Positions 9,822 through 19,001 of a stretch of 64,000 nt of DNA are shown piece after piece. The DNA comes from Arsenophonus endosymbiont of Aleurodicus floccissimus (GTDB lineage Bacteria; Pseudomonadota; Gammaproteobacteria; Enterobacterales; Enterobacteriaceae): the NCBI RefSeq assembly GCF_900343025.1, contig NZ_OUND01000001.1:1240001-1304000 (forward strand). Reading direction: 5' to 3'. Under the pieces are notes generated by a model that ran no database searches, was not told the origin of the DNA, and saw only the letters and a program-made list of their open reading frames with translations. The first letter of the stretch is position 1. Every line of letters begins with the position of its first letter. Position numbers and translations under genes: made by a program.

Positions 9822-10343
9822 TTAAATTTTGTACGAGATTTCAACGTTGCCATCGGCATCACCCTGACCTATAAACTCAGCATTCGCCAATATCACGGTA
9901 TTGATTGTTTTTGACGCCCCTGACCCCGTTTTTTCTTCGACAATCAAAATAGCACCCAGTGGGCTTTTATCCATTGCCCCTGCCACTCGCACATAGACCT
10001 TGCCCCCTTTTTTAACCTGTTGACTATACACACCGACATTCACGGTCACATAACCGCGTTTTAGCGCATCCCCACCAGTAAAGTTCTTTTCAGTGCCAAC
10101 TTGCCGAATGAAATCTTGCGTTTGCGGGGTGGGGTACGGGCGAATATAAATGCCTTTGATGACGTCTGCGGTATCACCCTCACTAAGCGGCACAAAGTAA
10201 TCGCCGTCATATTTACCCGCCAAGCCATAGGCGGGAAAACCGTCTTTAGATTTCAGTAACACCATTTCAGTCGTTAAATCCCGATAACATGAGATTGCAC
10301 CTGCGATACCAACTGGCATCCAGTATAAATAGGGTTTCATCAT
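9822..10343 (-). CDS. Putative capsid decoration / cement protein
   Basis: An intact 173-residue protein (MMKPYLYWMPVGIAGAISCYRD; the second Met may be the real start). It is placed between the DUF2213 gene and the major capsid gene, where head decoration or cement proteins are normally encoded. The beta-rich composition and the run GYVTVNVG...GKVYVRVAG fit such small beta-barrel decorating proteins. No enzyme motif is present. The role is inferred from position and general fold pattern. Confidence 0.55.
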   Translation of the reverse strand: MMKPYLYWMPVGIAGAISCYRDLTTEMVLLKSKDGFPAYGLAGKYDGDYFVPLSEGDTADVIKGIYIRPYPTPQTQDFIRQVGTEKNFTGGDALKRGYVTVNVGVYSQQVKKGGKVYVRVAGAMDKSPLGAILIVEEKTGSGASKTINTVILANAEFIGQGDADGNVEISYKI

Positions 10344-10346
10344 TTT

Positions 10347-11552
10347 TTATTTTCCTCGTGTTGCCCAAAATTCGGCATTCGCTTTGTTTAAAGCCGCGAT
10401 ATCATTACCTGATTTTCGGATGGAATCAGTCGTGAAGGTGTTTGCGGTGTTGCGGTTTTTCGCCAGTTCTGCGACCGCATTAAACGCCATATCCACAGTG
10501 CGCTTGGGTAATCGGTTAATTTTCGCATCGCCAACAATAGAGCGGACAATAGTTTGGTCTGCGTTGGCTAACAACTGACGTTTAAAAGCCGTGGGTTTTA
10601 CCGGTGTGGATAAAGCTACCCCAAGCATAATCAACTCTGCTTTATACGCCTACACCGCATCGCCGGTAATGGTTTCTGCCTTTTCGTTTTTTTCCTCGTC
10701 ATCAACCGCGCCCACTGTTTTATCACTACTATCAGCGGTTTTACCCTTAAGGGCATCTAACCTTGTCAAAATGGCTTGAATGTAATCCGGTACTCCCTCA
10801 TTACGAATCACTTCTTCGGGTTTTTCCGCTAGCATCGGATGTTGCGGACTAATATTAATGTTGATTGCCTTGGGTAATTCACCCGTGCCTTCATCACCGG
10901 TGAGTGATTCGGGTGGATTGTTTAAAACGGATTCCATGGCTACGGCATCTTTCGTGCGATGGGCTCTTAATAGCCGCTTGAACCAGGTTTGTGTTTTGTT
11001 TGACATACTGTCTCCAATTGCACATCGTATTCCCGCTCTGCCTTTAGGTACCAGAGCGACATGATTGCCAACGATTTCATACTGACGTGCGATGCCAGGC
11101 GCAATCTGTTCATACTGCGCGTCATAGCCACACGAGACTTCGTCGTTGCCGTGATTAATTTCCTCGATTGCGAGCGCATCTTTGATAATTAAATCCGCGA
11201 TTACCAAGTCCGCCTGTTCCCCTTCTCCACGCCTCACATTTTGCACATGCCCCTGAGCCAAATCGCGCCAGTTGATGGTATCAACGAAAACAGGATTGCC
11301 TTGCTCATCTTCGGGATGTAGTAGTGTGACGTTCATCCATTCAAAAGAGGCCAGCGTTTCGGGACGAAAGACGTCACTTTCCTCTCTTTCTACCAAGATT
11401 TGTCCGCGGCTATCCGGTTTGACCTTCGGTAAATCCAAGGCGGAATAAACTTGCGTGCCCGTTCGGGCAATCGGTACGTTTTTACACAATAGCGAGCCAT
11501 CCGCCATTTGGTAACGGGTGTTACCGAGGCGTGTTTTAAAAAAATATTTCAT
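10347..11552 (-). pseudogene. DUF2213 phage head protein (scaffold or protease-like), in-frame TAG
   Basis: Residues 1-300 (10650-11552) are open: MKYFFKTRLGNTRYQMADGSLLCKNVPIARTG, WMNVTLLHPEDEQGNPVFVD, ISCGYDAQYEQ-type motif written here as VSCGYDAQYEQIAPG, and a charged C-terminal half. A single TAG separates GDAV from [10 protein letters not shown], after which the same frame stays open to 10347 ([17 protein letters not shown] to FWATRGK). DUF2213 proteins sit between head morphogenesis and capsid genes and are thought to act in prohead maturation. Without the TAG this would be a normal gene of about 400 codons. Confidence 0.7.
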
Positions 11553-11556
11553 GATT

Positions 11557-12233
11557 TTATCTGTCAGAAAAAGAGACTCCGCAGTAGCAACGGCAATTGG
11601 GTAATGCCCCCGCGTGCCCGGTTATACCCTCCAGGGTAGGTGGGTTGAGCCAATTGACAAATTGCCCTTCCAGTTGTTTGTGAGAATGTCGTACATCCCC
11701 ATCATTAGCGGTCCGCTAGATATATCCGGTTGAACCGATTGCGAGCGCTCTAGCTTGCGTTAGGGCTTGTATTGCTCGACCTGATTCGGTTCGGGCTATC
11801 ATCTTTGCCCGTGAAGCTGTTATTTTTCCTGATTGCGCTATCATTTCAGCGAAATACTCAGGCCGCTCGCCGTTCACCATCGCTTCAATCGCTCTGTTTA
11901 GGGTATCATAGACCCTATCGGCGGCCTCAATCGGCAACGATTTAATATACGTGATTTGCTCATGGATAAGGGATTGCATGACATGCTCCACTGAGGTTGG
12001 GCAATTAACTGTTTAAGCTCTCGACTCATTTCGCGGCTAGTTTGCTGCCATAATTTCGCATTATCCTGTGATACCGTTTCGACAAATTTTGTCACTACCC
12101 GCTTTGCCCAACGCTCAATAAGTTCGCTGTAATCCTCTAATACTTGCTGAATGTTCAGTACTGACGCATTTGAGCCGTCGTAGCGCGAATTGATGATAGC
12201 ACCAATTTCGCGGGCAACTTGACTAAGGCTCAT
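11557..12233 (-). pseudogene. Phage head morphogenesis protein (SPP1 gp7-like), broken
   Basis: ATG 12233 gives MSLSQVAREIGAIINSRYDGS, helical through WAKRVVTKFVETVSQDNAKLWQQ. A frame change near 11995 leads to HVMQSLIHEQITYIKSLPIEA and AKMIARTESGRAIQALTQARALAIGSTGYI. An in-frame TAG (TGG to TAG would explain it) precedes RTANDGDVRHSHKQLEG and GITGHAGALPNCRCYC, the typical C-terminal end of the Mu gpF/SPP1 gp7 minor head proteins. The start overlaps the portal stop, standard for this pair. Confidence 0.75.
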
Positions 12234-13623
12234 TCGATACTGGGTTTCCGCCCGTTTTGACCGTTGGTGCGTGGACAGCACTGAGCCTTGGCGGTGCTTC
12301 GTCTTCCGCATGATTGATATCATCATCGGTGATGGTACTGCCAATACTGATAACATCGGACAAATCTCGTAGCGAGAACATGGCCGCTTTCACTGACAGC
12401 ATGCCGCCATCCTGGGCGGCATTGAGCGCATTAATCATATTAACCGCGACGGTGGACTTATCCATGTCTGACATTTGCCAAAGGAGATTAAATGCAAAAC
12501 TAAAATCATACTGGCAACGGTTTACCCAAGGCAGATTGATGCACTATCTCAAATAGCTTTCGTAGCGGTTGCTTCAATCGTCTTGATTGTTGTGTCGCGA
12601 TATTGTCATAATAGTTAGCTAAATCTGCATCGCTGGTATTAAAGCCTGATGGCGACTGTCTAAACAACCGGACTAAGGGAATACCTGTCGCCCCGCTAAT
12701 TTGTTCAGCAAACCGCGCCAGCACACTATCTAATCCTGAAAAGAAATAGCTATGCGTTTCAAAGTCACCGTCCGTATCCATGAGCGTCATCCCTTCGTTG
12801 CTCTGGTACTGACGTATCATGTCCATGTGCTTCATCAGCGATTCGTATGGCTTGCCGCCAAAACCGATGATTTCACGGAGCTTATTCACTTTGAATGTTC
12901 GTAAATACGCTTTATAGACTAATTGCGCAATACCGGTTGTGGTGCTATCAAAGGCGGTTAACCGGTCAAAGATACGTTCAATCACGGACATGTCGCACTC
13001 ATTTTCTGTTTTGGCTTGCTGATAAGGGAGCGTCGCCCCATCAAAACGGATCAGGCGGCTATGATGTACTTTCCAGGCGGGGATGCCGTTCTCAACGGTC
13101 ACAATGTCGTAGAATTCTGGCTTGCCTAAGTCCTTGCTTAACGTTTTGATACGACGATTCAAATCCGGGTTAACCTGCCAACGGGCAAGCGGTAAAATAC
13201 CTTTGAATTTACCTTGTCCTATCGTCTCGACGCGTAAGGGTGTAAAAGGCGCTTGCACTTCTATCATAATAAACCCTAATGCGCCGCCGTAGAGCCGTGA
13301 CCACTTAATTGCATTATTCAGACTTCCCCATAATTCCAGTTCATCAAATAAGGATTCGATTGCACCTTTATCGCTCGACTCCATTTGCTAGGTGATCCAC
13401 ACGCCTTTTCGGGTCATATCATCGGCGACGGTATCGACCGCAGCACCAATGATCCACAATGAGCGGTAGGCATATTCCAGTAATAACCGGTTTCGACTTG
13501 TCCAGTCAGGACGATAGGTTGAATCCGTATGTTGATTGGGCGTTTGCATCCCGATCCGGGCGGTAAAATTCTCATACCCATCAACGGTTTTTTGAGAGTG
13601 TGATTTTTTCTTTTTTTTTTCAT
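12223..13623 (-). pseudogene. Phage portal protein, DUF1073-like, broken
   Basis: ATG 13623 overlaps the terminase stop (ATGA). The next bases are ten A, one G and six A; the protein matching the family (KTVDGYENFTARIGMQTPNQ, LLLEYAYRSLWIIGAAVDTV, ADDMTRKGVW) is out of frame with the ATG across this run. A TAG follows VWIT, then QMESSDKGAIESLFDELELWG opens a 290-codon stretch including YGGALGFIMIE and GATGIPLVRLFRQSPSGFN. A frame change near 12510 gives FAFNLLWQMSDMDKSTVAVN to the end. Portals form the DNA gate of the capsid. Three lesions. Confidence 0.8.
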
Positions 13624-15241
13624 GCGCTCCTGCCCAGCAGTGTCCAAATTTTAAGTGCCGTGTTCATTGGGGCGAAATTAATCATCACTGAATCGGCCAA
13701 ATTGGGAGATTTTGTCCCATCGGGTTATTTATCTATTACGATTTTCCCCACGGCATTAATGGAATAAGTCGGCTGTGATAATTCAACGATGAGTTTGTCT
13801 TTGAGTCTCATTGCGCTATTAATTGCAATGAGTTCAGCCGGTTTGAAGGGTTATTTTTCCACCACCACACGATACACATTTTGAAAGCGTTTTCGTAAAT
13901 GCCACTAACTTTGTGCTTTGGCATTGGCGAAAAAATCTTTGTTCAATCGCGCATTTTGGCCGTCAAATCCGGCGATCGTTTCTTTGTCTGGGTCAAACAC
14001 CCCACCACTACCGCGAAACGGCACGGCGTCAATACGTGCGGCTCTTTTTTGTCTGCGCTGGTCATTGATAATTCTAGCGTCCCCTCGCACACCTACCCTT
14101 AATCCATCTTCATCAAAGCGAAAACTTTCAAGCTGATATTTATCGGCTAAATTGAACACCTATTCAACGCTGCCAAAAATATCACTGCCTTTTCACGACC
14201 ATTCCTCAATACCTTCAAGTAAAAAGCCATGGCGCCAAGAAAAGGCATTATTGTATCTACCCTCATCTGCAGCATCAAATGTGCCGAGACGTATACCCGT
14301 TGGGTTAATGCCAAGTTTCGTGTGGGCATCAATTGCTGCCTGTACCCATTCAGTCGGAATTAAGACGCCTTCAACCGACGCCTGATAGTTCAAATCCAGC
14401 TCTTGCGCCACAATGACCGGATTATCAATTTTCAAGCACTCTTTTTCGTACCACGCATCGTCTTTACGGGGGTCACTGCGCCAGTGAAAGGTAAACACCG
14501 GAATGCGTCCGCTATGGCGTTTTTGGGCAAACTGATTAGCCATGCCGTTAACCGAGCTCAAATCAATGGGACAGCGAGTCGTTTGCGATAGGGCGGGCAT
14601 CAATCAGTAACGGACGCGGTAAAAACGCGGCTTCATCGACAAAATAGAGTGTCGTGCGGTCGCCACGCCCGATATTATCCCCCGCTTCACCCTTGATAAT
14701 GGCGCCTGTATTTGGGAAATTGACCTGCATGTAGGGGGCGTGTTTTTTCGCTTCCCCGCCACCCCTAAACTCTTGAGGTAACGTTTCCACAAATTTGCGC
14801 GCTTTCCAAAAAAGCGCTTTTGGGTTACCTGTGCTGTCAACATACTCTTCTTTGCGTGAACCAAAGCCAATTATCATCTCTTTGTTAAAGAGACATAAAG
14901 CGCAGGCGAGTGCAATTGACGTCCAGCTTAAGCCCATCTCACGGCTTTTTCGGTAATGCCATTTTCACGTCCACGCCAGCGGGTCATTATCCACTCAATC
15001 CAGGCTTCCTGTTTCGGGAAAAGCAAAAAATAATAGTCACCGGTAGTCCATAATCAATGTTGCATGGGTCTGTGGTCATACGCCAGTCAATAATAAACTG
15101 CGCGGGATTATCTTTATAAAATCGGGTTAATATTTTAAGGATTTCCGGCTGTTCACGAAGACGCTTTAATCGCTCAGCACGCCACTCAAACACCTGGACA
15201 TAATCCGGCTTTTAAAAATTAAAAGGAAACGGTAATGGCAT
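13620..15241 (-). pseudogene. Terminase large subunit, heavily broken
   Basis: ATG 15241 reads MPLPFPFNF, then [43 protein letters not shown], and after frame changes [54 protein letters not shown] (the DEA-type Walker B), [37 protein letters not shown] and FKPAELIAINSAMRLKDKL, with two more TAA codons. The terminase packages DNA using ATP and cuts concatemers. At least five frame changes and three stops. It lies between small terminase and portal genes as usual. Confidence 0.82.
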
Positions 15242-15461
15242 AGGAAATTTACGAAAAATCGCCTCTATTTAACATAATGACACTTATGTGCACTTGGGGG
15301 TTTTAGCACTCAGACAAAAAAACTCCGCGAAAGGCTTAAAAAAGAGACGTTTTCTCAGCGAAAAACTGACATTTTTGAATATAACATATTGTTAACAAAT
15401 AACCGCTATTACCGTTCAGGAAATTTTCATTATGAAAGCCTTATTTTTGCAATTTAACCCA
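15242..15461. other. Gap between small and large terminase genes
   Basis: About 220 bp without a recognisable gene, promoter or strong hairpin. It is AT-rich relative to flanking phage genes. Probably an eroded intergenic region. Confidence 0.5.
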
Positions 15462-16006
15462 TCAATTTTGGTAGGCTTCTGCCACCTGTTCAGGTGTCAT
15501 ATCATGGGTAATATGCCCGATAGGATTACCTGCTTTGCCTGTGTGCTCATTACTGATCTGTTCGCGAAAAGCCTGAACAGCAATATGCTTGCCCAATAGA
15601 TTGAGGTTTTTAATTTTGTACGGCCACTTTATCTTCTTAAGCAACGCCTCTTTGCCTTTTACCTGAATAGCTGCAATATCCAAGCCGCTTAATGTTGTTC
15701 GCCATATTTTAGGCCAGTCTTTGATCGGTTTTAAATCACCTGATTCGTTGAGAATATCCAATACATCCATCTAGTCGATATCAACCAGTCGCTTGAGAAC
15801 GTAGTCAGCGTTAACCTCAATGCGATTCTTGCGCGCTTCCATAAGCGCTTGAATGCGTTTTTGAATGTCTGGTTTTATTACTTTCTCGTCCCCCTATCAT
15901 ACGGCCTGTTTTTTCGCTATAGCCGGGCTCTTATTACCGCCTGCGTTGCATTTAAATCAATCAGGTACTCTCGACAAAATGCTTCCTGCTTGTTTGTGAG
16001 AGTCAT
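15462..16006 (-). pseudogene. Terminase small subunit, broken
   Basis: ATG 16006 gives MTLTNKQEAFCREYLIDLNA and TQAVIRA, the helix-turn-helix start typical of the Terminase_2 family (TNKQE-x-FCREYL-x-D-x-NATQA). A frame change near 15910 passes through PDIQKRIQALMEARKNRIEV, then NADYVLKRLVDID is followed by an in-frame TAG and MDVLDILNESGDLKPIKDWP to the end at 15462 (TPEQVAEAYQN). The protein recognises the packaging site. Length without lesions would be about 180 residues, normal. A 19-codon open stretch upstream (near 16093) is not counted as a gene. Confidence 0.8.
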
Positions 16007-16166
16007 AATATCTACCTCAATTAATAATTATCGTATTTTTGTTAATTTCGCCCATCGTTTAGCCTGATTCAAACAATCTTCCATCATCTTTCCTCTTCTA
16101 CTTGCGGCTTATTTGCGGTAATAGCGGATAGCTTCAGTTGTGACTAAACTTGTTACAGATATAGAA

Positions 16167-16191
16167 AAGCCGAGCTTGATTAACTCGGCTT
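16167..16191 (-). terminator. Hairpin terminator after the cargo gene
   Basis: Perfect 8-bp stem AAGCCGAG/CTCGGCTT with a 9-nt loop; on the minus strand it is followed by a short T-rich tract. It lies downstream of the broken AT-rich gene at 16248-16943 and before the terminase genes. Confidence 0.5.
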
Positions 16192-16247
16192 CATAAAAAA
16201 ATTTTATAGTTAACAACTGTAGTAATTATTTGATTAATATATCTAGT

Positions 16248-16943
16248 TTATCGAAAATAAAATCTAATTTTACCATTTTGAGAACTATTAGACATAATTT
16301 CGCCATTTTTTCCTGATGGAGTAGGCTTTTGTTGATCAAACTTCCAATCTATCGATTTTGGTGGAGATGTCAGTTTATCATAAACTATACTTATATTTTT
16401 CATGCTGACATATTCATCCGGTGGAAAATCAACGTAATTTTCTGTATATGGCTCAAAACACTCTATAATACGGTCAAAAGAATTAACACTTTTTACATTT
16501 AAAGTAATTTCTTCAAATTTACTTCCAGTAAAGCCAAAGAAATAATTGTAATATTTATCTTCTATACATTCTATTCTAATAAAACCTTCTAGTTCATCAG
16601 CAGGATTAACTTTTATTGTTTTACTGGAATGATATTCACCATCATTACTTGTATAAACATTATATACCTCCCAAAATTGACCGCCTTCACTTTCACCTGG
16701 AATCTCTTAAAAATGGCTTCCCCAAGCAAGAACAGGCTGAAAAAAAGATCTTTTGATTGCATGCCATTCCATGGAAACAATGTTTCTTCTGTATTTGGAT
16801 TGGATGGGACTACCCAGGAAATTTTGAAACTTTTAAAATTTTCTTTTTCGATTAAAGGAGCTTCGACAATAATATCCAACGATAGCATCAAAACTATCAT
16901 TTGTTTTTTCAAAACTCTTTGAACCAGGTTTAATTTTTATCAT
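16248..16943 (-). pseudogene. Unknown AT-rich cargo gene, frameshifted
   Basis: Three frames together give one protein of about 230 residues: MIKIKPGSKSFEKTNDSFDA, then SLDIIVEAPLIEKENFKSFK, ISWVVPSNPNTEETLFPWNG, then EIPGESEGGQFWEVYNVYTS, DRIIECFEPYTENYVDFPPD and IMSNSSQNGKIRFYFR before TAA at 16248. I do not recognise the family. It is more AT-rich than neighbouring phage genes and has its own terminator, which is the profile of a lysogenic-conversion cargo gene between the lysis and packaging genes. At least two frameshifts. Confidence 0.45.
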
Positions 16944-17069
16944 AATCACTCCATTTTCTATTTTTATACCTTTTCACTTATTTCAAAAAAATATTGCTGC
17001 ATTATATGTAAAAATACTTGTGTTATATAATATAAAGATATTAAGATAATTATCTAATTTTATTAGAAG

Positions 17070-17527
17070 CTACATTTGACACTGGATTTTAATGTACTGC
17101 TGTAAATATTCGGTCTGCTTTTGGTTCTCTACTATCATCTCTCGTAGACGGAAATAATCTTTTCTAGCTGTTTCGCTAAGTCTTGGGGTGACTTCATCAT
17201 GTCAGCTCTGTGGAGTAACGGTTTTGGATGCCTAACAAATGGCGTTGACGCGAAACCGCTTATTGTGCTAGCACGCACAGCATCATTGAGCTTGGTAATT
17301 TTAGCTTTGGCATCACTTAGTTCCTCGGGGTGTTGAATATCGAGTTGATGATACAAGGCATCTATCTTTTGCTGCTTTAATTTCGCGGCTTCGAGTTGAG
17401 CGTGATATTGCTGTTTTAGCGTTTGATAGTTTTGCTTGACGGTTTGATAATGGGCGTTGATGAAAACGAATGATAACATCAAGCCAACAATAATCACTAC
17501 GACAAATGCGTAAGGTCGCCATAACAT
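17070..17527 (-). pseudogene. Rz-like inner-membrane spanin, frameshifted
   Basis: The start is ATG 17527 ([20 protein letters not shown]), a single N-terminal membrane anchor, overlapping the end of the lysozyme gene as Rz genes do. A coiled-coil periplasmic region follows (QTVKQNYQTLKQQYHAQLEA, LKQQKIDALYHQL). Near 17155 the frame must change so that LAKQLEK is followed by DYFRLREMIVENQKQTEYLQ, the usual Rz C terminus. Spanins fuse the two membranes at the last step of lysis. As read, the protein ends with an unrelated short tail. Confidence 0.65.
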
Positions 17528-17949
17528 ATTACGCTCTCTATTTCTCGACGAGTCATTAGCCCTTTCCACACTTCGCCTTTCACATAAACCCACCGCCTCA
17601 TCTCATCACAAGCGGTCATTCGCGTTGAGCTTTTTGAGTAAGGTTGATTTGGCAAAATTACCCACGCCAACGTTATAGGCAAATGAGTAAAGGGCGGATT
17701 GAGTCAACGTATTGATACTGACCTTAATCAACCGGTCAACATAACACTTAACGGCTTTCAAATCGTCATTAAGCCACTTATCACATTCCGCTTTGGTTGT
17801 ACGTCTTGTTGCGCTCAATATCGCTGCCTGTATGCCCGTAGCAAACAGAAAGAATACCGCCACCGTGTCAAAATAGGGCTAAGTCTCAACCCTTCGAAAT
17901 GCGTTATCATGCTTGAGGCTAAAAACAGCGCACTACCACCCGTTGCCAT
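17497..17949 (-). pseudogene. Phage lysozyme (glycoside hydrolase family 24), broken
   Basis: ATG 17949 gives MATGGSALFLASSMITHFEG, a hydrophobic signal-anchor followed by the catalytic Glu in HFEGLRLSP. Frame changes are needed to read the YFDT and VCYGHTGSD motifs (catalytic Asp and Thr region), then [41 protein letters not shown], and after another shift [20 protein letters not shown] and TRREIE. This is a typical SAR-type endolysin of about 150 residues, with at least three frameshifts. Confidence 0.75.
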
Positions 17950-18149
17950 CAATATCTTTTTCGGTATTTTCATACTGACGTTCCTTGAGCCTGTACTCCT
18001 TTTTGCGGTAGTAGACGTTAATTAAAAATGTCCCTATCGCGCAGACAATACCTACCACAGCGATCCACTCTTCAAGGGTAAAGAAACCTAAAATGGTCGT
18101 CATAATGCCCCAGAGATAGGCGGGTAGGTGTTGAGTATTTTTCAGACAT
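17933..18149 (-). pseudogene. Phage holin, N-terminal frameshift
   Basis: A start at ATG 18149 reads MSEKYSTPTRL, then a frame change gives AYLWGIMTTILGFFTLEEWI and AVVGIVCAIGTFLINVYYRK, one clear transmembrane segment, followed by a charged tail KKEYRLKERQYENTEKDIDG. Without the shift, an internal ATG at 18103 would still give a 56-residue membrane protein. Holins permeabilise the membrane to release the endolysin. The order holin-lysozyme-Rz is standard. Confidence 0.6.
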
Positions 18150-18251
18150 ACGCATATACCCTCCCGTTGAGGGTTCCGTTGCTTTAAATTAAAAAGGGAG
18201 ACAGCCGCCTTACTGATATGGGTTTCTGGATTTGTGAGTATTGCGTGCCGT

Positions 18252-18280
18252 AAAAACAAAAAACCTCGCAAAAGCAAGGT
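18252..18280 (-). terminator. tR'-like intrinsic terminator before the lysis genes
   Basis: On the minus strand ACCTTGC and GCGAGGT pair around a TTTT loop (one G-U), followed by a T-rich tract. It sits between the Q-type gene and the holin, where lambdoid phages place the terminator overcome by Q. The 5' arm could alternatively pair with CGAGG at 18299-18303. Confidence 0.6.
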
Positions 18281-18308
18281 AAGCAAAATTTAAGCAATCG
18301 AGGTTTTT

Positions 18309-18337
18309 TTATCAGCCTACATTTCTGCTGGACGCAA
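18309..18337 (-). promoter_or_regulatory. Candidate late promoter (pR'-like)
   Basis: TTGCGT (18337-18332) and TGATAA (18314-18309) are spaced by 17 bp on the minus strand, just upstream of the tR'-like terminator and downstream of the Q-type gene. Position is the main support. Confidence 0.35.
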
Positions 18338-18341
18338 AAAT

Positions 18342-18776
18342 TCACCCTGAGCACTTTAACATACCTTTTGCGCGCGCACTAGTGATTGATACCTGTTTGT
18401 ATGATATGTCGATATCTAATTGAATATCAAGGGCTTCTAAGCATCCTAGGATAAATCCTTCCGCAATTTGCATTCTTTCTCTGATTTCACCGTCACGCAC
18501 TTTGAACTTTCGCTCAATGGCACGCTTGGAGATGCCTCTGATGTAATAATCCTCAATGTAATTCAATTCTCGTGCCATACCCACCGTGTTAAGGCGACTG
18601 ACGCACACATCAATCACTAGCCCATCTGCATCACTGCACGATAAGCGATTTGCTCCTGTAAACGGCATGAAGCGATTAAAACCTGATACCCCTGGTAGCC
18701 AGCTCACCGATGCATATAGATTACCCGTACACCAACCACCCCAATGTAAAAGTATTTTCTTTATGTCTCTGCTCAT
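18342..18776 (-). CDS. Q-type late antitermination protein
   Basis: Intact 144-residue protein. The start MSRDIKKILLHWGGW, then the conserved LSCSDADGLVIDVCVSRL, YIEDYYIRGISKRAIERKFK and ERMQIAEGFILGCLEALD, are typical of the Phage_antitermQ family, which includes the helix-turn-helix around SKRAIERKFKV. Such proteins let RNA polymerase read through the terminator ahead of the lysis genes; such a terminator is visible at 18252-18280. The gene keeps its reading frame although most of its target operon is broken. Confidence 0.8.
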   Translation of the reverse strand: MSRDIKKILLHWGGWCTGNLYASVSWLPGVSGFNRFMPFTGANRLSCSDADGLVIDVCVSRLNTVGMARELNYIEDYYIRGISKRAIERKFKVRDGEIRERMQIAEGFILGCLEALDIQLDIDISYKQVSITSARAKGMLKCSG

Positions 18777-18809
18777 GATCTTTTCGCTCCGCTAGAAGTG
18801 TGAAAACAT

Positions 18810-19001
18810 GGAGGTGGCACTGGGTGGCGCTTAAAATACCTATCTGCCTACTTACTAAGCGTTACCTTATCTGCATCTTTACAAAAAAGGTAGGAGGTGG
18901 CAGATACTTTAAACATATATATATAAAATACGTATATTATGTAATAAAATATTACAATATCTCGCCCGTAATATATTAAAACATATGCCACCTCCCACCT
19001 T
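18810..19001. repeat. GGAGGTGGCA repeats with AT-rich core: candidate phage origin
   Basis: GGAGGTGGCA occurs at 18810-18819 and 18893-18902, its reverse complement at 18986-18995, and a related GGGTGGC at 18822-18828. The last two perfect copies belong to 16-bp arms (18887-18902 and 18986-19001, one mismatch) flanking about 80 bp made mostly of A and T. The block overlaps the 3' end of the primase-helicase gene. Repeats beside an AT-rich stretch next to a replication gene suggest an origin; the arms could also form a terminator for the primase transcript. Confidence 0.4.

Noticed and set aside
15403-16127. 12-bp CCGCTATTACCG and its inverse flanking the small terminase gene
   Set aside because: Exact but short, no second feature supports a function; may be chance.
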